Shown piece by piece: positions 1 to 12,233 of a DNA stretch of 64,000 nucleotides. The DNA is from Bufo bufo. Lineage: Eukaryota; Chordata; Amphibia; Anura; Bufonidae. A model generated the notes under the pieces. That model was not told where the DNA came from. It did not search any database and saw only the letters and a program-made list of their open reading frames with translations. The position numbers were made by a program, and so were the translations under genes. The stretch spans positions 189,413,577 to 189,477,576 of the forward strand of contig NC_053395.1 of assembly GCF_905171765.1 (NCBI RefSeq). The letters run 5' to 3'. Every line of letters begins with the position of its first letter. The first letter of the stretch is position 1.

Positions 1-543
1 GCCAAGGCCAATAAGATAATGGGTTGCATCAGAAGGGGCATAGATGCCCGTGATGAGAACATATTCCTACTACTTTACAAATCATTAGTCAGACCGCACA
101 TGGAGTACTGTGTACAGTTCTGGGCTCCTGTAAACAAGGCAGACATAGCAGAGCTGGAGAGGGTCCAGAGGAGGGCAACTAAAGTAATAACTGGAATGGG
201 GCAACTACAGTACCCTGAAAGATTATCAAAATTAGGGTTATTCACGTTAGAAAAAAGACGACTGAGGGGAGATCTAATAACTATGTATAAATATATCAGA
301 GGGCAGTACAGGGATCTCTCCCATCATCTATTTATCCCCAGGACTGTGACGAGGGGACATCCTCTGCGTCTGGAGGAAAGAAGGTTTGTACACAAACATA
401 GAAGAGGATTCTTTACGGTAAGAGCAGTGAGACTATGGAACTCTCCGCCTGAGGAGGTGGTGATGGTGAGTACAATAAAGGAATTCAAGAGGGGCCTGGA
501 TGTGTTTCTGGAGCGTAATAATATTACAGGCTATAGCTACTAG
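1..543 (+). CDS. LINE reverse transcriptase C-terminus (partial)
   Basis: Open from base 1 to the TAG at 541-543. It carries the CR1/L2-type C-terminal motifs [47 protein letters not shown] and VRLWNSPPEEVV. This region follows the catalytic fingers and palm, which lie before the window. The frame is intact here, so the copy may be fairly young. Confidence 0.85.
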   Translation, partial: AKANKIMGCIRRGIDARDENIFLLLYKSLVRPHMEYCVQFWAPVNKADIAELERVQRRATKVITGMGQLQYPERLSKLGLFTLEKRRLRGDLITMYKYIRGQYRDLSHHLFIPRTVTRGHPLRLEERRFVHKHRRGFFTVRAVRLWNSPPEEVVMVSTIKEFKRGLDVFLERNNITGYSY

Positions 544-743
544 AGAGGGGTCGTTGATCCAGGGAGTTATTCTGATTGCCTAATTGGAGTCGGGAAGGAA
601 TTTTTAATCCCCTAAAGTGAGGAAAATTGGCTTCTACCTCACAGGGTTTTTTTGCCTTCCTCTGGATAAACTTGCAGGATAACAGGCCGAACTGGATGGA
701 CAAGTGTCTTTTTTCGGCCTTATGTACTGTGTTACTTGTCTGA
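1..743 (+). mobile_element. CR1-like LINE, 3' end (truncated by window start)
   Basis: The end of a LINE reverse-transcriptase ORF (1-543) is followed by a 3' UTR of about 200 bp. The UTR includes the text that pairs with the minus-strand copy at 47297-47800 and ends in a short TGTTACTTG-like tail. CR1-clade assignment follows from the C-terminal motif pattern. Confidence 0.85.
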
Positions 744-1063
744 ATGCCGGATCTGGCATTTTTTCCATAGGAATGTATTAGTGCCAGATCCGGCATTCAA
801 AATACCGGAATGCCGGATCCGTCCTTGTGGTCTGCGCATGCGCATGCGAAGACCGAAAAAAAGGTGAAAAAAATAAATGCCGGATCCGTTTTGCCGGATG
901 ACACTGGAAAGACGGATCCGGCATTTCTATGCATTTTTCTGACTGATCAGGCATTTTTAAGACTGATCAGTTGGCATACGTTTTGCCAGATCCGGCAGGC
1001 AGTTCCAGCGACGGAACTGCTTGCCGGATCACTCTGCCACAAGTGAGAAAGTAGCCTGACAAT
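744..1063. repeat. CCGGATCCGGCAT-rich MITE fragment
   Basis: Many GCCGGATCCG(T/G) motifs; the right end reads CACAAGTGAGAAAGTAGCCT, the inverted version of the GGCTACTTTCACAC end family. The left end is missing. Related copies: 52026-52485, 54487-55267, 48371-48873. Confidence 0.65.
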
Positions 1064-2264
1064 AAACCAGTAAATGTGATGTTTTCCCCAAAGTCCATTA
1101 AGCAGCCTAGCTGCACTTGTATGTTCCTGGAAAAGTTCCTCATTGGGGTGCACCCTAAGTATTGCGCAATACTATTTGTAATCCACAGGTAAATGTCTGT
1201 CTCTTTAAATCAGACTTCCCTATTTGTAATCCACAAGTAAATGATGCCTGTCCCTTAGATTGCAGCTGTAATCCTTACTCCAGCTCCCAGTATATAACAC
1301 CCTATGAGCAGCCAGTAAGATGGGAAGGTGTCAGCGCATAAGTCCCTTAGAGATATGTATTAGCTTGCAGCCCGTACACCACAAGGCAACTGTGTTTGGA
1401 GCGTATTTGTCTGTCCAAATGCCACTTTACCAGTGTCGTGCAATGTGACGTGGCAAAGCCGCACTTACAGTTCCTTGAGCAGGTTCTTGGTGCTTTAACT
1501 TATTTCCTGGTCCACTCCAGAACTGGATGCTACAGACACGACACTCCTGGGGTCATCGCTGCAAACCTCTCCTTCGTGCTGTCGTCAGTCTTCACTGTAA
1601 GCCGGTCCATTCCCTTCCAGAATCTGCAGAAAAGATCTCTCCTGGTCTCCAGCTGCACCAAGAACAACCTCCGTCTGTTCACTTCCTGCTCCTCTCGGCC
1701 TCTCCTCCCCTTACAGGGAGAGTGTGATGCAATAAGTCAATTGCTAAGTGCTGTGTCAAACCTGCATATACAGCCTGCTATCACTCTTGTAGGGGTACAC
1801 AAACAGCATTAAATTAGCTATGGTAATTACCAACTTTGCAAACAAAACAGGTTATTAACTTGACTCTTATAGGTAGCTCATATAGACTTTTGGCATGTTA
1901 TCCTTTGCTGCCATCTAAGAAAATTAGCTCATACCAACCATACCAGAAATAACCAAAGCACTGTTTTGGAGTTCTTGCCTCTAATTGGGCCTTACAATTA
2001 AATCTCCATACACCACTATGTCTCTTCAATAAGGCAAAGTACCCCTTGGTTTGAATATAAATCCTGTATTACAGCAGGCGATTGTTGGGCCAATCATCTC
2101 TAACAAGTGTTCGTAGGAATGCTTGTTAGCGATGATCCGGCAGTCTAATACTGCTGACGATTACCCGATGAATGAGCTGATTCATCGGGCAGTCTGGATC
2201 TTTCAGCATGTTTAAAAATCTTTGTTTGTTGGCAGCAGATCATAGTGTCTAATTGCATAACGTT
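1064..2264. other. No gene recognised; possible old LTR-like sequence
   Basis: No convincing ORF or splice-flanked exon. A TATATAA at 1291-1297 and CA-rich text suggest an old retroelement, but I found no paired ends. Part of 2060-2210 resembles the GATGATCCGGCAG-type foldback family seen at 18253-18780. Confidence 0.4.
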
Positions 2265-2870
2265 CCAATGTAACAGTCGTCCCAAAAGTTCCACCAATAG
2301 TAATAATTCTCTGCCAATGTGCGCTATGTGGTAACAGTGCACCCAACAGTAATAATGTCCCTCATTTTGCCCCCAGAAGTAATAATGCCCCCATAGTGCC
2401 CCCAGTAGTAATAATTTCCCCTATAATGTGTGCCAGTACAAAAAAATCCCCCTTATAATGTGTGGCAGTACCACAAAAATTGCCCCTTATAAGGATAGAC
2501 AGTAAAATAATTCCCCCTTGCAATGTGTGTTAGTACAAAAATGCTCCCTTATAATGTGTGGCAGTACAAAAATTCACTCTTATGTGTGCCAAAACAAAAA
2601 ATGTTCTCTTATAACATGTGCCAGTGCAAAAAATAACTTTTAGTGCCCCTGTAGAACAAGTAATAATGTGCGCTAAGTACAAAAAATGCCCCCTTACGTG
2701 CCAGTACAAAAATCCTCCCTTATAACATGTCAGTACAAAAAGCTACCCCCTTTTAGTGCCCCCAGTAGAACTTATGTCCCATAGTGGCCCCCTTATAATG
2801 TGTCCCAGTACAAAAATCCTCCTTTTTATAGCTGCTATTTTCCCATAGTGCTTTCTCCAGTTACAAAATA
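2265..2870. repeat. Degenerate CCCTTATAATGTGTGCCAGT tandem repeat
   Basis: About 12 degenerate units of 35-45 bp built on CCCTTATAATGTG(T)GCCAGTACAAAAA. It belongs with the repeat at 34605-34975. The hAT element at 2890 was inserted near its right edge. Confidence 0.7.
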
Positions 2871-3289
2871 ATGACTCCGACCCCATTGTCAGGGCCGTCT
2901 TTGACGCGGGGCTAAAGGGGCAGCTGCTTCGGGCCCAGTTGCTTCTGGGAGGCCTAAGGCAGCTGCCTCTTGAGCCCCACTGGCTACTGCCCCCATTCGC
3001 CGGCTCAGTGTCCCGATCCTATCCTTCACTATGCGAGCGGCATGGCTCGCATAGTGAAGGAATTACCTGGAGGATCGGGAAGAGGTGAAAGCTCTATACT
3101 CACCTCATTCTGGTACTCGGCTCTCCGCTGTAAAGGCTGCGCAGATGTGAGGTCGCGCTGTGACCTCACGCTGTGCTCGCCAGTTCACAGCAGAGCAGAC
3201 TGAAGAGGAGAAAGACCGAGCGTGGGCGGTGAGGAGCGGCTGTAAGTGTTTTTCTTTATTTTACTTTATATGAGGCTGATGGAGGCACT

Positions 3290-3545
3290 GGGGGCTGAAG
3301 AGAGGCATATGGGGTCTGAAGAGAGGCATATTGGGGCTGATATGAGGCATATGGGGGTTGATATGAGGCATATGGGGGTTGATATGAGGCATATGGGGGC
3401 TGATATGAGACATATGGGGGCTGATATGAGGCATATGGGTGCTGATATGGGGGCTGATATGAGGCATATAGGGGCTGATATGAGGCACATGGGGGCTGAT
3501 TTGAGGCATATGGGGGCTGATATGAGGCATATGTGGGCTGATGAG
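3290..3545. repeat. 21-bp minisatellite
   Basis: About 12 imperfect units of roughly GGGGCTGATATGAGGCATAT(G). Because 21 is a multiple of three, all frames stay open, giving repeated ADMRHMG-like peptides. These are a by-product of the repeat and not a gene. Confidence 0.9.
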
Positions 3546-4029
3546 AGAGGCATGTGGCTCTTATCTGAAGTCTGATTGGGGGTCATTCACATTAGGGTCT
3601 GAGCTGAGGTCTGATTTGGGGTCTGATCTGAGGTCTTATTGTGATCTTATTAACATTGGGGGTCTGATTGGTGGACTGACCTGAGGTGTCATGAAAAATA
3701 TTTTTTTCTTATTGTCCCCCTCTAAAACCTAGGTGCGTCTTATGGGACGGTGCGTCTTATAGGGCGAAAAATATGGTACTTGCTTGCCCCTTCTCCCGAC
3801 CTCCCCTGCCCTTTGCGTATGCCGCGCACCTTGACGTCATGCTGAGGCACTGCAACGCTAGGGTGAGCTGAGTCCCGGTCTCCTTCCTGAACTGCAGAGC
3901 GGTGCCCACTTCCAGCCCTGCCACTGATCCTGAGCCTGCTGGAGTCTTCAGAACTGTAAGTATTTACAGTAATTCACTGTAAGCTTTATTATATATATAT
4001 ATATTACTTGTTTTATGTGAGTAAGGGTG

Positions 4030-4097
4030 CTGGGTGGTTGGAGAAGGGGGAGGGAGAAGGGGGAGGGAGAAGGGGGAGGGAGAAGGGGGAGGGAGGG
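4030..4097. repeat. GGGGGAGGGAGAA simple repeat
   Basis: Four to five units of a 13-bp purine repeat inside the hAT element, followed by a run of about 14 A at 4128-4142. Confidence 0.85.
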
Positions 4098-4479
4098 GTT
4101 AGTAGTACAGTACTATCTGCACATTGTAAAAAAAAAAAAAAAGTAATCTGCAAAATACTATATATTTGTGTCAGAAGTTGTAAACACTGCTTTTTGAGAA
4201 AACGTGCAACACTGGCATTCATGCTAAACACTCCTCATAGAAATGCATTGATTCAAAGCATCTCTATGAAGCCACGCATGCGCAATAGCCTCCCAATGCT
4301 TCCCTATGGGAAAGCAGTGGGTTGGCTATGATTTACTCACACACTGCACATTTTTTGTGTGTGTGTGTTGTGGTGGAGGGCGTGATTGCATGCTAGAATG
4401 TGGGAAGGCAGGATCCAAGGGGCCCAAGTAAATTCTTGCCCATGGTCCAATCAATATTAAAGACGGCCCTGCCCATTGT

Positions 4480-6440
4480 GGCCAAACAGCATGCTGCCCA
4501 ATAAAAATAATAAACTCAAATACTTAACTCCATTCTGCTGTCAGTGATGCAGTGCAAAACACTGACCTCTTCTAGTCTGTGCCATGAGCTCTATGGAGCC
4601 CGGCTCAGGCAGCGCGATAAGGATGACACCGGCCTCTGATAGGCTACAGGAACTAGGACTAAAGCCTATTAAAGGAAACGGTGGGCCAGAGAGACTTCGT
4701 TTCCCATGCCCTGTCGCGGTATTCAACTGTATTGCTGTCCTGAGTACAGCGATGCAGTTGAATATGTAGAGATGAGCGTTTCCACAATAAAAGCGCTCAT
4801 TGCCCATGGCCCTTCCGCTGTCCCCTTCTTGCCCCTACCTGGTTCTGCCTGAGGCAATCGCCTTACCTCATTGGCGGTGCACCCCTGTTTATGTGCAAAG
4901 AGGTATCTCACAGGGAAACAGAACTGTCTCATTAGTGCCTTCTATTGGAAAAGGCCACAATGAATCTGGACATGGGAAATAGCCAAGCCATATATTCATC
5001 CAGACAACTCTTTAGGGGTTTTTGCTTCTCATCAGTACAAGGTAAGATTCTGGATGGCTGAGTAAGAAGCTATGTCTTGTATTTAAATAAAGGTGTTTCT
5101 AAAAGTCAAGGTACATGTCAATGTCATCTGTTACATGAACACCATCAAGCAGGTCTGTGATAAGAGCGGGCTATATTGACCAGAGAACAGAAATAATCAA
5201 TAGTTGGACGTCTTCCAAAGCCTGTCAAGGTGATGGTCTACTAAGTAAACATTATGGAATGTGTCAGCTACTTTCACCAAGACATTTATACCTTGTTCTG
5301 TGTTTTATACCTAACAGGCAATCATCTTTAATGGTTGACTGCAATTGCTTTTTGCTAAAAGGGTCTCCTGATGAAATGTGGACCACGACTGTGGAGGAGC
5401 ATGGTAGAAAGTGTTTGATTTCCCTGCAGTACTACCACAAGGGAAATACAACATTGCAGTGCATGGTAGGTATAAAGGGCTACTGTTAGTGTTCACTAGT
5501 ATAGATGAGAGTTGTGAACCAGACAAAACCTTATCTTTAGTTATAAAAGATTTTGTATGCCTTCATGTAACATTTGTTGAGATGTAAGGGGTTTTCTAGG
5601 ATTACTATGGGTTTTAAGATATGCCTATGTACTTGTCTACCTCATGTACATCTTCCGCAATCCCCACACTTTTCTTTTCAATTTGCCCTCTCCTGACCTG
5701 TTCTTTAACCATGTCAATAAATTATTTCTATCCTGTTTGTAGCACTTCCTGTTCCTTTTTCCAACTGAACCCATGATGCACTCCTCCTTTCCCTGCCACA
5801 GCTCCAGACCCACCCCTAACCACATCCAGCTAGTTTATAGCTATTCCCACCCAGGTAGTTACATAGGCACTCCCCTGTCACCTCCCCCGTTGCTGCTTTA
5901 ACATGCCCATGGACAGGATATAAGAAGGAGCTGGATGGACATGGACATGGTCATGGGACCACGGCCCAGAACGGAAGATAGCAGCAATAAAGGTAAAAGA
6001 AATACATTACAAAATTACAGCTACTTTCATAAATTATTATTTTAAAGGATGTTGATGCAAATTGGAAAACCCCTTTAAGACTCCAATAAATAAAATTTTT
6101 GACATTAAAATATTAGGTTGTGGCTTTTCAGTTGTCTAAAAAGAAACCATAGGTATCTGTTTCCATTTTGACAGCTGGTGACCAAGTTTTCCTATAGACG
6201 GCTTCATTCTAATCCACCAGTCTCATTTAAATCAGAATTGAACATAATCCTTGTTCAGGCAGTAGAATATTATATTTATTACCAAAAGGTGCAAAAAGGT
6301 CAACTGATTGTGAAAGCGCCTCTGTACCGAGAGAACATTTGCTGTTGGTGATGCCAAGTAGTCAGCGATTTGCTGCTCACTGTCTGAGAAGTGAACATCA
6401 CTGCTTGTGTCCAAGCCCAGGTTCAGTGGCATGGCCAGGC
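4480..6440. other. Repeat remnants, no gene recognised
   Basis: 4480-4880 continues the repeat interrupted by the hAT element (GGCTCAGGCAGCGCGAT, shared with 35083-35100) and ends in a GGTGCACCCCTG hAT-type right end. 4886-6440 shows no conserved ORF or repeat end that I recognise; the 110-codon ORF at 5157 has no family features. Confidence 0.45.
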
Positions 6441-6640
6441 ATCGAGCAGATTAATCATTTTTTGAGATTTTTTTTACTGATGACCAACCTTTAGGATAGG
6501 TCATCAGTATCTGATCGGCGGGGGTCTGATACCTGGGACCCCCACCGATCAGCTGTTTTGAGAAGGCACCAGGTCTGCCTATTCCTCCCAGATAATGGGG
6601 TATAGTGGCTGGCAATGTGGCAGAAGATGACACTCAGAAG
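6441..6640. repeat. GATAGGTCATCA-type repeat fragment
   Basis: TAGGATAGGTCATCAGTATC and GACCCCCACCGATCAGCTGTT. Dispersed family also at 13090-13350, 17312-17530, 28885-29205, 32281-32660 and 35370-35735, in both orientations. Confidence 0.65.
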
Positions 6641-6958
6641 TTTGCCAGTCTCTCCTTATTCACTTCCCTAAGGCTTTACCTGTGGCTGTAGGTGTCCACT
6701 TTATGATGCAGGCTTCTAGCTATGCCTGGCATGATCTGTGGTGCTTGTGTCTTAACGTGTTTACCCTCACCTTGCAGCGGAGTCTGTATAGCTTGACTGC
6801 TTAATCACTCTGCTGTCTGTAATACGCTGTAGTTTACAACTCTTATGTAGCCTGGTATGCTGCAGGCTCTCAGGAGCAGTTGTCCTTCTAGATCAGTCGA
6901 CTCTGTGGTCCTCATGGGACTGAAGGAGTGAGAGCTGAATCACATGCTCCCGCACTCC

Positions 6959-7420
6959 TTAGGCCTCATGCACACGACCGTTGTTGTGTTCCGTTCCGCA
7001 AAATGGGGTTCCGTTGTTCCGTGATCCGTTTCCGTTTTTGTTTCCGTGTGTCTTCCTTTATTTTTGGAGGATCACCAGAAATGAAGGAAAGTAAAAAAAA
7101 GGTCTAAGTCAAGTTTGCCATGCAAATGATAGGAAAAAAACGGACGCGGACCCGCGGACACGGATGACAATCTTGTGTGCCTCCGCGTTTTTTCACAGTC
7201 CCATTGACTTGAATGGGTCCGCGAACCGTTTTCCGTGAAAAAAATAGGACAGGTTATATTTTTTTGACGGACTGGAACCACGGATCACGGACGTGGATGA
7301 CAAACGGTGCATTAGCCGAGTTTTCAACGGACCCATTGAAAGTCAATGGGTCCGCAGAAAATCACGAAAAACTGAACAACGGACACGGAATAAAACAACG
7401 GTCATGTGCATGAGGCCTTA
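6959..7420. repeat. Foldback MITE (CCTCATGCACACGACCG family)
   Basis: Ends TTAGGCCTCATGCACACGAC and the inverted match ending GTGCATGAGGCCTTA, about 27 bp each with few mismatches. The interior is rich in CCGTTTCCG and GGACCCATTG motifs and is itself near-palindromic. Related fragments: 24121-24420, 38058-38266 and 60480-60860. Confidence 0.82.
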
Positions 7421-7946
7421 CTCTCATCCTTCTAACTGACTGGAACTAGCTGTGCCACTCCCTTGGCAGGAAGTCTCATTCCTGTTCCTAAACACTGCCC
7501 ACCATACGTACGTCATCTGCTGGTGTACAAAGTATACAGCATGAAGTGTGACATGATATGAATATTACAAAGCATTACATTACAAACCATTGCAATTGTA
7601 GTATCTCCAGGTCTGGGGTGATACAGTAGCAGTGAGGGAAAGGTAGCAACACCTGTAGGACCTACCCTCACTTTGAGGAAATCCTGCGTATGTTCTCCAG
7701 ATATTTTAGATTGGATAATATCAGAATTTTGTCATCTGGTCTTCAAATTAAGAACCTAGTAATACGTGATTGTTCTGAGTCCTCCCCAAGTGTGAAATCT
7801 CTGCTCTTTGTAATAGAGGAAGTTTAGACCTATACCAGACCTGGTAGGGCATACAGGCAGGGGTTATCCTAATGGGACAACCACTTAAAATTTCTGGTGG
7901 TCCTGAAGCGTAATATAAGCCAACCCCTGGAGCAATGTACACTATG

Positions 7947-8364
7947 GGCCAAATTTATCATTACTCTGACAGCTCACTCCACTTTCACATATGGCTAAAG
8001 TCAGTTTTAGCTAAGTCAGATATATGATTGGCCCTTTAAGACTGTGATAAATGTGGTTTGATGGTAGCAGTTTATCTGTCAGTAAGCGGCTTTACAAATG
8101 TCGCACGTCTTTACGAAAAGTCGCATGATCTTGTAAAAAGTCGCATAAGATAAGCATGGTCCGCACTAGAGTGATTTAGCAATTTTTTTTGCAACTTTTT
8201 AAATTGTCTCAATAGTAAATCTGTCTAGAGATTCATTTACATAAGAAAATACGCCCACTTTCAGAAAACTGGCGAGCAGTTTTATGCGAAGTTTAAGCGA
8301 TTGCGCAAAAATTTGCGACTTTTTCACTCCATTATTCTGCCTTGAGCTAATGATAAATCTGGCC
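7947..8364. repeat. MITE (GGCCAAATTTATCATTA ends)
   Basis: Inverted ends GGCCAAATTTATCATTA / TAATGATAAATCTGGCC with short flanking duplication CTATG. AAGTCGCA motifs lie inside. A related degraded copy is at about 36643-37047. Confidence 0.75.
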
Positions 8365-9138
8365 CTATGTCATGGAAAATGATGTAAAATTAACTTTACT
8401 AGACCCTGCTCCCAAAGTGATGATATTTTATATTACATAGACTGTTATGGTTGTGTCCAAAATTCTAAATGAAATTGATGGCATTTGGTTGGATACTGGT
8501 TCTTCAACGTTGTCTTGCTGATGAGTCGCAAGTTGCAGACCAAATACAGGGAACAACTATCAAAATCAAAAGAATGGGAACATTTATTGCTCTGACAACA
8601 TAATGATTAACCATCCTGTATGATAAAATATATAATGAAACAGGAAGAAGGTTAATCAATAGTTCAAGCTCAGGGAAACGCAAAGATTCTCGGTGAGACA
8701 TTCTTTTCTGTCAGATTACCCAGCGTCCCATGCGACATGAATGCTTTTTACCCACAGGGTGTGAACTACTGATAAACTTACTAATAGGTAATGATAAAGC
8801 AGTTTACCTCAGTGAAAAGAAATCCCAGGAGCAGCATCTCGACAAACATTTCTTACCGACGCTTGGAGTACGCAGTTATTACTACTAGAGCGAAAATTGT
8901 AAGTACATTATGATTTATCCATTCATTTATCTACGTTGATAATTGCTGTTAGTTACTGTTTCAGGTGAAGCCTTAATTCACATGGCATTATTACAAATCT
9001 GTGTGGTGCGGGATCCGTAAGATGGGGCCTATAGACTGCTACAGTACAATATTGTACCTCTGCTAGCCTCCAATTTTACATGTAGGCACACAGAGGTGAA
9101 AAGAAAAAGGTGACATGCATCGTATGTGATGTGTTAGG

Positions 9139-9790
9139 CTGGGTTCACATCATGTTTTAATCCTCCATTTGACGTATATTAGGGGAAAAAAAGGATACAA
9201 AACGCAGAACACCACGTTCTTGTATCCTACTCAGTCCGGTAAAAAAAAAAAGGTATCCTTATTTTACCCCTGAGGAAGCGACAGCGAAACGCGCATCGGG
9301 GTCAGGATTACACTGCTCGGTATTACGTGAATGCAGTACTCTTAGATGTATTATTTACTTGTATGCACTCTGCACTTTACTATTATTATGGTATATGGGC
9401 ATACTTCCTTAGACTCACATTGACTCTAGGAAGGAGTAAGTACTTTACTGTTTGGGGTCTTTATGATGACTCTCTCCTCCAGCGTCTCAGGTGTTATAAA
9501 AGGAATTTAGTTTGTCGTACATTGGGTCCATCTAGGAGTTGCATGTGCTGATTAATTAGTCCTAGTTTATCTTGTTTCTGTGTATCCTAGCTGCTAATAT
9601 TGGATTAAAATTACTTATTTTGTACGATATATCTAGCTGTGTGTTCTTATGTTGGGGGGATGACTTTTTTTTACAATGGTAGTAAAAAAAAGTATACTTT
9701 TATTTTTAGAATGGAACTCTATGGCATCCGTTTAACATATATGTTTTTTGTATACGTTGAATGGATGGGAAAAACGTGATGTGAACCCAG
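9139..9790. repeat. MITE (CTGGGTTCACATCA ends) with internal insertion
   Basis: Perfect 14-bp inverted ends CTGGGTTCACATCA / TGATGTGAACCCAG. The middle (about 9265-9690) has CCCTGAGGAAGCGACAGCGAAACGCG, a separate dispersed motif, and looks like an insertion between the GGTATCC and AGTATAC arms. Confidence 0.7.
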
Positions 9791-11825
9791 TCTTGAGAGA
9801 TATTCTCTTAAGGAAGCAGCACATGGAGGCAGTTGAAGCGCCTATAGCTCTAGAATAGGACCTATAGGGACTTCTGTGTTCCCCTGTACAGGCTCCATGT
9901 GACGCTCTAGGCTTACAATAACAGGGCATTCTGTATGCTTCCGCGTCCATGCCGCAAAAGATAGGACGTGTCGAATCTTTGGTTGCACCTCGTGAACACA
10001 TCGAAGTCAATAGGTCTGCACCACAATGCGGGATGCACACAGCCAGTACCCATGTTTTGGCCGTCTGTGGTTTGCGGTCCACAAAATGAGCCTGGATCTT
10101 TCACGGTCCTGTGAATGCATCCTAAGGCTTGGTTCAACATGTCTCCCAGTGTTCACTGAGTTATGTATGTAAGCTAGGGCATCTGATGCTACTGCATAGT
10201 AAGCCTGCCACCCCCAACTGTAGGGTGAAATAGACTTAGTAGGGTGGTTGGAAGCACTGAGGCACTTAATTAAAAACTGTTGAGAAAGACATTGATGAGT
10301 ACATCAGCTTTCCTTATTTCTCGCCATTTCCCTCCACAAGTTTTGTTTGTTAGGCTAAGTATTAAATTAGCCTTAAAAGTAACCTATCACTATTAATTAC
10401 ACTATAACTGTGAATATATAGGGGGTCATTTTCTATCAGATATATGCCAGTTTTCTGGCGGATATATTTTGCAGATTGCAGAGCAAAGGTTATTGTTATT
10501 ATAAAAAATTTTTTATAAAAATGTTACATAACTGAAATCATATTGGGGCAGATTTACTACTTGAAAATGAGCCAGACGCAGTGTGCCACATTCATCAGGC
10601 ACCGCAGACACAAATTAAGCTTCCTAAAGGGTGGTATAAAGTTACACTAGACAGGCTAACATGCACCAGATCTATCATCCAGAACCAGCCACTGGGATAA
10701 GTTTGTAGTCTAAGGCGGGTAACATATCGATTAAATATGCAACTTTTTGCTCTCTTTTTTTCTGGATTGTCTGCTTGGTTTCAAGTAATTTTTGTGTGAC
10801 TAATTTACTACATTTGCTGGGACAGTCCTGCAAATTGGCAATCAAAAGGGACGGCGCTTGTGAAATCCCCATCCCAAAGTGAGAATACGTGAGTGTCCTG
10901 ACTGTTTTGGAACCCTTCCCAGGTTTTACAAGAGGCAGGGCTTTAATATCCCCATTTTTACATTTTCATTGTTGGTATGTAAGAATGTTTAGTCACAAAT
11001 ATAGGGCAACGAAATGTCAGAATGTAGAGAAAACTAGGACTAAACCCCTAATACGGATGTAGTAGAGTTAACACTCATGCTTTATGAGACGTGGTATCTA
11101 AAATAAATGCGTTAAGCAAACACCTTCAATTGCTTTTCAATGGCTTTTTTTTCAAGATAACGCGATGAGTTAAGAAATTTGAGTTAAGAGTTTGTGTGTT
11201 AACCCTGCTACATCTGTACATTTTCATGAGTCACTTACTGTAGTTTAATACTGCATGTACAATTCCTGGCCGAGCAGGCAATAATCAGGAGGAACCATTT
11301 CTTCCCGATAATTGCCTGCTCGTCAGTGGAGGTGAAGAGCTGCATTTACATGCAGCAATCACCTCCACTGTATGGGGATGAGCGATGGCTACCGCTATCA
11401 CTCATCCTCATACAGCTGCATTGTTTCTGGGCAGCAGATCCCTGGTTACATATGTAGCGTGATCTGCTGCCCAGAAATGACGGTGCATGAAAGACCATTC
11501 CACCCGATCAATGAGCTTTTTGCTTGTTCATTTGATGATCAGCAGCAGATTTACACTGGCCTATTATTGGGAACGATCATTCCAGATAATCGGCCCACAA
11601 TTGGGCAGTTTATACCCGCCTTCTGGCCATGTTCAGATGTGCCTTACTTGCTACAAATTTGCAGTGTAGGTTCCACATTCCAAATCCCTAGCAAATTACA
11701 ATACATTGCATGTGCATCCATAAATCATTTTCTCCTGTTTCCTTCACTCCAGCACCAAAAGATTTACACAGGCTGCCAGACATCAAAGGAGGTCAGAAAG
11801 GAGATCAAAGAAATACGATTAGCCC
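9791..11825. other. No gene recognised; short repeat fragments
   Basis: 9800-10140 has CATGC/GGTCC-type remnants. 10545-10720 resembles the GGGGCAGATTTACTA family. 11250-11620 has arms of the ACATGCAGCAATCACCTCC foldback family related to 18253-18780. The 169-codon ORF at 11372 crosses these repeats and shows no domain. Confidence 0.4.
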
Positions 11826-12233
11826 TAAAGGATTATCCAATCCCAATAATGACCCCCAGAATGCCTGGGCCACTCATCTAAAACATACTTACCTGCTCCC
11901 CAGCACCCGCGTTCCTCCGGATCCCTGCACGGCTGCCACTGCATCTCTCTGTTGCGCGGATCAAAAAATCCAGTGATGGGGGGAGCAGCCAATAGCAGCC
12001 GTGACGGTGCCCAGCCTCCCTAGCGTCACCTGCTAGGGAGGCTGGTCACTATTGTCACCTGCTATTGGCTGCTTCCTCTATCACCGGATGCTTTGATCCG
12101 CGTGATGGGGAGATGCAGAGGCAGCCGTGCAGGGATCCGGAGGAACGCGGGTGCTGGGGAGCAGGTAAGTATGCTCTAGAGGAGGAGCCCAGAAATTCTG
12201 TGGGTCATTTTCGGGATTGGATAACCCCTTTAA
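11826..12233. repeat. Long foldback element (408 bp)
   Basis: The arms pair over nearly the whole length: CTAAAGGATTATCCAATCCC and its inverse near 12210-12233, TACCTGCTCCCCAGCACCCG (11891-) with CGGGTGCTGGGGAGCAGGTA (12148-). The loop is near 12030 (CAGCCTCCCTAGCGTCACCT). A fragment of the family is at 56190-56350. Confidence 0.82.

Larger units (their letters stand above)
2890..4471. mobile_element. hAT-type non-autonomous element with internal minisatellite
   Basis: The ends are CAGGGCCGTCTTTGA and TTAAAGACGGCCCTG, flanked by the exact 8-bp duplication CCCATTGT (2882-2889 and 4472-4479). No transposase. Inside are a 21-bp minisatellite, a GGGGGAGGGAGAA simple repeat and a poly(A) run. 58100-58560 holds the same family in the other orientation. 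It was inserted into an older repeat (about 2265-4880) related to 34495-35150. Confidence 0.9.

Noticed and set aside
3246..3586. Overlapping ORFs on both strands with repeated seven-residue peptides
   Set aside because: They arise from a 21-bp minisatellite, a multiple of three, so all frames stay open. No start context or conservation.
11372..11976. 169-codon ORF upstream of ABCB11 as an unknown gene
   Set aside because: It crosses the arms of two foldback families and shows no domain or codon bias.
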